Assembly (NCBI GenBank): GCA_003665825.1
Contig: QPFY01000020.1
Span: forward strand, 310,001 to 374,000
DNA length: 64,000 nucleotides
From: Microbotryum silenes-acaulis
Taxonomy: Eukaryota > Basidiomycota > Microbotryomycetes > Microbotryales > Microbotryaceae
Direction of reading: 5' to 3'
The notes under the pieces are model-generated. The model was given only the letters and a program-made list of their open reading frames with translations, made no database searches and was not told the origin of the DNA. Position 1 is the stretch's first letter, and each line of letters opens with the position of its first letter. Made by a program: the position numbers and the translations under genes. This document shows positions 58,717-64,000 of this stretch, piece after piece.

Positions 58717-59702
58717 ATGGCAGTAAGTCGGATCATCATTCATCTCGGCTCTTGGGTGAGCCATGACTGATCCGTCCCTGTTAACCCTCGAGCAGAAGAA
58801 GGAACGAATCGCCCAGTCAGTCAGGGCCACGACGACACATCTTCCCACACGCACTGGCTGACCTTCAACTCACACCAACCTCACCCAACCCCTTCACAGG
58901 AAGGAGGAAGCGTCCAACCAAAAGAAGAAGGCCGAGGACGCCAAGGCGGCCGCAGCTGAAGAGGCCGAATGGTCCAAGGGAGCGTCAGTCGCTCGCTATC
59001 CGGCGTTCGGCTTTACCAAAACCCTCTATTGTCGTGGGGTCTGATCTTCCTCACATCTTTCCTCTCCTCAGTAAAGGCAAAGGTAAAGGAGAAGATAAAG
59101 TCGCTGCTGCAGCCGCCGCCAAAGCGCGCAAGGAGGAAGCCGCTCGTCTCCTCGCCGAAGAAGAAGCCTCCATCAAAACCGCCAAACCAGCCGCCCCGAA
59201 AGCCGGCGCCAAGAAAGCCGGCGCCGGCGCCAAACCCTCCGCCTCAACTAAGACCCCTTCCTTCTCCGATGGAGTTGAAGAACCTACCTCTTTCTCCGCC
59301 ACTGGAATCGATGACGCGTTGGACATGCTCAGCCTCGTGACCGAACGAACGGACAAAGCTTACGTCGGAGCCCAAGCCAGCTCCAAAGTCGATTCACACC
59401 CCGAACGTCGTTACAAGGCCGCGTTCGAAGCCTACAAGGCCAACGAGTTGCCCCAGATGAAGAAGGATTATCCCGGATTGAGGTTGCAGCAGTATAATGA
59501 GAGGTTGTACGACGCGTTCAAGAAACATCCGGATAACCCGTTCAATCAGTTGACGGTCAGCTATGATGCGACGAAGGAGGATAAGGTTGCCGCGCTCAAG
59601 GCGCAGAAGGAGGAGGTTGCCAAGAGGTATGGTTCAGCAATTGTGGTTTTTAACGAACACGCCTGGCTAATGATTCATTCGTTCGGCAGGCTGCGGGATT
59701 GA
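58717..59702 (+). CDS. CCDC124/Lso2-like ribosome-associated coiled-coil protein
   Basis: Five exons (58717-58722, 58796-58815, 58900-58983, 59072-59626, 59690-59702) encode 225 residues. The N-terminal half is a Lys/Glu/Ala-rich coiled coil (QKKKAEDAKAAAAEEAEWSKG). A Pro/Ala linker follows. The C-terminal domain holds the family block ERRYKAAFEAYKANELPQMKKDYPGLRLQQY and FKKHPDNPFNQL. Human CCDC124 and yeast Lso2 bind idle ribosomes and help them restart; this role is inferred by family. The two-codon first exon (ATGGCA then GTAAGT) matches the conserved position seen in such genes and keeps frame. Only 190 bp separate it from the divergent WD40 gene. Confidence 0.88.
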
Positions 59703-60472
59703 GCGAATCGCCCACCATCGGCTTTTTCGTAATCCGGATCGATCAATGTAACGAATAGGATCTAGCACGAACACAAACACCCAAACATACACCAAGTTCT
59801 ACAGTTAACTTCACCCCCCAATGATGACACTCTGATACTTCCGAACACCGCAACGATGGAAGACCCAAAAGAACGGAAGGAAACCCGATCGAAGCGCACT
59901 CAAATCCTAGGAAGGAAGAGCACACCATCTCCCCGTTTCTGGTCTCGATTACCCGAAAGGAGGAAGTTAGCCGAATTTCACTCTTATGGCCCTCGTTCAT
60001 CACACCTTCCCGAAACGTTGCCTCTTTGTCATTCTTCGGCGCACTTCCGAACAAGCGTCGGAAAAGGCTGGGGTCTTGAAGAAACCGCTTTATCTCTCGC
60101 TTGCTTCCAAGTGGTGGTGTCAAGGGTGATAGAGGGCTGGGCGAGGAGAGGAGAGGAGAGTGGATGAGGGGGTGGAAGTGGATCATTTCGTGTTTTCTTC
60201 TTCTTTCTGTCGTTTTCAGAACAGGAACAGGTGCAGCCCTTGCTCATTCTTTAGTGGTTCGAGACGTTCGGTTCGGTTCGGTTCTTTCCTTGTTCGAGGG
60301 CTTCTAGTTGACGGAACTGAGTACAAACCTATGAACAGAAATCTGAGGGGGGGGGAGTGGCGCCAAGAGGAATGGGAGGCGGTATCACATTTTAGTTTTT
60401 TTGGAATGATAGAATTACAACACAGGGAGGGTTTCCTACACCGAAACAAAAACCAGGTCTTAAAGAGAGACG
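59703..60472. other. intergenic, no supported gene
   Basis: The stretch between the CCDC124-like stop and the MTR3 stop holds the two 3' UTRs and little else. Open frames on both strands (for example 60186-59743 minus) lack domains. A run of nine G lies at 60347-60355. Confidence 0.5.
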
Positions 60473-61806
60473 TCAAAGTTCCTCATTCGAATCATCCAAA
60501 AGTGCTTGTTTGGCCACGCCATGCAATTGACCACAAATCTTGACGGCCGTTTCGAGAGTCTGATGCGCATCGTCAAGGGCACAAGACGTGAGTCAAGCTT
60601 TTCAAGAGGTCAGATCACTTCGCTGGATCAGACGCACCTCTTCCAAAACGATCATAGGGAAGGATCCTGTCGTTGTGAGACTTGTGATTGTTCCCAAGGC
60701 GGGGAGACATGCGATGGTGGCGAAAGCGATTGAATTTCGTGCTTCGGCGAGGGCGGGGTCGAGGAAGGCTTGGGTTGGGCAACGGGACAGAAGGGCCTGC
60801 GATGTAGAGTGTGGGCTGGATTAGTAATTGGGGGATAGGCTGAGATGATGATGGAGGTTTTCTTACGGCTGATGTGGCGACGACGAGACCTCGCATCGGG
60901 ATCCCGGCTTTGGCGAGTGCCACGGAGGCGGCTGTGATTCCACTGCGAGGACTTGCTGAGAGCAGGTCAGCATCAGGTAACCCCCACGCCTAGGAAAAAA
61001 TTTCTTGGAAACTTGCGCTGCGATATCATCGTCATTGCCATCGGACTCTAGGATGGTGAGGAACAGGTCGATCTGGGATTTCGGCAACGCCTCGAGCAAG
61101 AGCGAAGGGATAATCGCTTGATGCACTGCGCTGGATAGGGTCAATGATTCCGTATCCTGGGTGAGGGAAAGGAGGGTGTCGATATTAGCTCGGGTGGATA
61201 GTATTTGCTCGGCATCGACGAGCTCGGTGCGCACCTTGCCAGGAGCGAATCGCCGAACGCCCGAGGAAAACGGAGCGAATTTGACTTCGACATTGAGGCG
61301 GGCTCTCGGACTAAAGGCGACCGAGGGGGCTGTGGGTTTCGGTCCGTGTCTATACGAGGTGTGGTGATTTTACTCGTCAGATTTGGGTCTGGAATGCAAG
61401 CTGGGAGAGGACCGCGGCCTAGATGAGAGAACTGACACTGCGCAGATGACCTTGGTCCGACCGGTTTCGATGTAGACTGAGCCTGATGCATCGTTGACAA
61501 GGCCGGTTTGCATGACTATGAATCCAATGTTCAATCAGGAGTTCCGGACGGGGCAACAACTTTGGTGCTCCTGGATATGTAGACTCACAGATGGGTCGGA
61601 TCTGCGAGGGCGTGCGACCGTCCTGGCGCCAAGTCGAAGCAGCATCGTTGGCCTGATTCTGTGTAGTAGAGAGCAGATACTAAAGTCAACTTGTAGGGGC
61701 TGGATTGTGTAAGGAAGAGTACACTTACCAGCGATGCTGTCTTGTTGAACCGAGGAGGTCGAGCTCCGTCGGGTCCATTGAATCGACGTCGGTCTGCGGT
61801 CTGCAT
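60473..61806 (-). CDS. MTR3: exosome core subunit Mtr3 (RNase PH-like)
   Basis: Mtr3 is a non-catalytic RNase PH-fold member of the six-subunit ring of the RNA exosome. From ATG 61806 the exons read MQTADRRRFNGPDGARPPRFN, then WRQDGRTPSQIRPI, TGLVNDASGSVYIETGRTKVICA, LNVEVKFAPFSSGVRRF, the block IIPSLLLEALPKSQIDLFLTILESDG, SGITAASVALAKAGIPMRGLVVATSA, LGTITSLTTTGSFPMIVLEE, and a C-terminal helix ALDDAHQTLETAVKICGQLHGVAK ending EEL at 60473-60475. The order and spacing match Mtr3 better than Rrp46, mainly by the DRRRxNGPxG start. The frame is intact through about seven exons; some inner borders are approximate. Confidence 0.83.
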
Positions 61807-63817
61807 GTCGGTTGAGAGCAATGCCTAGTCTGAGTGAAGAAGAAAGAGCTGGCTGGGTGAGGGGAGGCTCGTGTTGTTGTGAGATGAGCGTAGAGCGCGC
61901 TGACGTCTCGAAAGGAGACGACTGGCTCAGCTCCACTGAAATGGGTCCAAGCTCAAAATTGGCGTCGCACGAAGCTCGTTCTTGTTCGCGTTTTCGGTGC
62001 GAGCCTGGCTTGCTCTCTCCCCACCACCTCACCTTTGCTTTTCCCCCTCTCCTCCCATTCGGCTACTGACCATGGTTGACCATCAGCACCCGCTGTGCTC
62101 TCGACCATGACCGACTCTGTACAACCTCCACCACCACTCTAACCCTCGTGAGTACACCTTCACGCGCTCTCCCTCGTTTTTTCCTTTGCTCTCCTCTCCA
62201 CCGGTGCGACGCGGTCGGGTGCGACCCAGTTGGCACCACACCCTGCTCTTCACCTTCCCTCACTGCACACACAACAACATGCCTGTGATTTAACTCTACA
62301 CAATAAATCATTTTATACTCGCCAACCGTCTTGATTGACACTTCCATGCGGACTTTGTGTTATGCACTACCAAATGAGGCGTGAAATTTCCCATTCTCAT
62401 CGACTCTTTTTTATCTCGTGGGGGTCAGATTCGGAATCGCAAAGAGGACTGATCATTCGTTCTTTCTGCATTAGCCGAGGCCTCGGTCGCTTTCTCCCCT
62501 CTCGGCCGTCCCAACCAAAAGGTCAGTCTCTCCATCTTTTCTTCGACCCCACCCCAACGACGACGACAACAGAAAAAAGACCCCGTCCTACGATGATTGG
62601 TTACTATTTTCCAGTTCTGCTTCGTATTAAATGATGCCGAGATTCTACCATATCTGCTTTACCTCATTCTGAGGACAATCCGTCTCTTTCTGTTGTCGTC
62701 GTCGTCCGGGTTTTTGCACACCTTCACGCGACTTGAGGCTGACTCGTCATGCTCGGACCTGACATAGATACCGCTAGATCCTTCGACACCATGCGTAAGT
62801 GTCTCCCACCAGAGTAACCCCCCTTTTACCCCCACTCCCTCGACAATAGCGGATGAAACCAATCGATAATCCATTCCTTGAAAGGCATCACGCTGCGGCG
62901 AAGTACTCGCGAGGCCTCCAAAGATTCTTCCGCCCACACAGCCCTCTTTCCAATGCGTGCGCATATACCAAAATATCTGGATCCACGACGTTCTTGTTCG
63001 ACGCGTTCGTTCCCTGATACTTTCGTCTGACATCTCTTCGCGGCACGTTCGACTATCCTGCGGCTCGCTTGGGCCAATTGTTGGAAAGGAGCTAGATATC
63101 GATGGTTTTCAAGTGGCTCTTGGTTCGTGCGAGATCAGTCATAGTTGGCTTGAGGGCCGGCCCGGCGGCTTTCTTCGATGTTACGGAGTGCTGGTCAAGG
63201 TAGTGCAGGAAAAGGCTTACACCTGACTACTGCACCACTTACCCAGTGCTTTGACATTGAGGTCTGCTGGGCCTGCCGTCTCGCTGACGTGCGCTCCTCG
63301 ACCGAAAGACCACCATCGATTCACCGAGGACGCCCATCCCATCTGGCCTTTGCGATGAGCTTGGGAGAAAGAATAGCGGAGAAGTGGATGTCTTTTGATG
63401 GTTGCAAGGGGAGTTCGAACAAATCGTCTCGAGCGTCATTGGGGTTCGGATGTGTGCGAGCGCATTGAGAAGTGGGTCACGGCGCATGAGTCTTTTGCGG
63501 TCTTCGTATCATGGTGCTTCGTCGATGTTCGATCGCCTCTTTGAAAAAGAAAACGGCGACTGAAAAATCTATACCCTCCCCTTCTTTTTGACCCCGTTCA
63601 CGCTTTCTCTGTTTGCCTTTGGCGCTGACATTCTCGACGGGAACGTGTAGGTTTTTCCTTCCAGGTCGCTCTCGCTTCCCGTTCATCCTCCGGTACGTGT
63701 CTTTTATGCTTCACTCGTCTTTGTAGTCACCATCACCTCGAGTATTCCTGCAATGTGCTTCCTGTTGTTACATCATGTTCCGCCTGTACAACCTGTTTTG
63801 AGAGAGACCAAGCCAAA
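61807..63817. other. long stretch without a recognisable gene
   Basis: About 2 kb hold only short open frames with no family motifs. Features such as ATG 62071 followed by a GTGAGTACAC donor at 62150, and possible exons around 62870-63010 (HAAAKYSRG, IWIHDVLVRR) hint at an unrecognised intron-rich gene or a long leader, but no chain could be assembled. C/T-rich tracts near 61990-62060 and 62130-62210 look promoter-like. Confidence 0.4.
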
Positions 63818-64000
63818 TCAAGGAGTTGTCCCCGCATCACCCATCTCCCCTTCCTCCCCCTCCTCCAGATCTCCGTCTTGCTGCTCTCGATCGATTTCCC
63901 CACCCGGTTCGAAACTCGCCGCATTCGGATTCAATACCCCACTCTTGCCAATCGAATCTTCCCCCCCTCCACCTGCAAGAACCTCTACATTCGCCACCTG
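63818..64000 (-). CDS. C-terminus of a PAM2-motif (poly(A)-binding-protein-interacting) protein, cut by window
   Basis: The last 60 codons before TGA 63818-63820 read VANVEVLAGGGGEDSIG, then SGVLNPNAASFEPGG, then an acidic tail (DGDLEEGEEGEMGDAGTTP). The middle block fits the PAM2 consensus (LNxxAxxFxP) that docks on the MLLE domain of poly(A)-binding protein. The remainder of the gene lies beyond the window, so its identity is open: ataxin-2/Pbp1-like, Upa-like or another mRNA-binding protein. The C-terminal placement followed by an acidic tail is all that can be said. Whether 64000 is still within this exon is assumed from the open frame. Confidence 0.6.
   Translation of the reverse strand, partial: QVANVEVLAGGGGEDSIGKSGVLNPNAASFEPGGEIDREQQDGDLEEGEEGEMGDAGTTP

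Noticed and set aside
61812..62069. Plus-strand frame upstream of MTR3 as a small gene
   Set aside because: It has no domain, overlaps the probable MTR3 promoter, and lacks convincing splice partners.

Overview
This window is nuclear DNA from a fungus, most likely a GC-rich basidiomycete of the Pucciniomycotina type. That placement is an inference from several features together: short GT-AG introns in almost every gene, an ERT1/AcuK-type regulator, a FunK1-type kinase relic and bipartite non-LTR (LINE) elements. There are no bacterial features and no CRISPR arrays.

The window falls into two compartments. The left part, about 2.9 to 40 kb, is decayed and rich in transposons. It begins with the 3'-truncated ERT1 gene (1-2125), which looks intact as far as it goes. 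Next come four neighbouring catabolic genes that all carry inactivating lesions: an MFS permease, a short-chain dehydrogenase, an aldehyde dehydrogenase and an acetoacetate-decarboxylase-like gene (2.9-8.6 kb). A class-3 aldehyde dehydrogenase scrap and a FunK1 kinase fragment follow. Two trains of minus-strand LINE copies (11.4-17.8 kb and 28.7-39.8 kb) each stop about 55-60 bp upstream of a plus-strand tRNA-Asp(GTC) gene (17845 and 39907). Between the trains lie a degenerate transposase-like/DEDDy-exonuclease gene (19.1-23.8 kb), an intron-rich unknown gene (25.8-27.7 kb), a Sac-phosphatase scrap and a hairpin-forming repeat. The second train carries a U2 snRNA-like sequence fused flush between the poly(A) of one LINE and the 5' end of another.

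The right part, 40.3-64 kb, is dense with conserved, intact housekeeping genes: HEM2 (haem synthesis), a BAX-inhibitor/TMBIM membrane protein, WEE1 kinase, ESA1 histone acetyltransferase, DUS3 tRNA dihydrouridine synthase, a double DsbA-fold isomerase, a LisH/WD40 protein, a CCDC124-like ribosome-associated protein, the exosome subunit MTR3 and, at the edge, the C-terminus of a PAM2-motif protein. Many are arranged in divergent pairs with 190-640 bp between start codons. Long uninterrupted frames there argue that the lesions on the left are real decay and not general sequencing error.

The most notable observations are the tRNA-linked LINE trains, the U2-LINE chimera, the overlapping TAATG stop/start between the two LINE ORFs, and the transposase-exonuclease fusion. 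All exon coordinates were read by eye from splice signals and family knowledge; no search was run.
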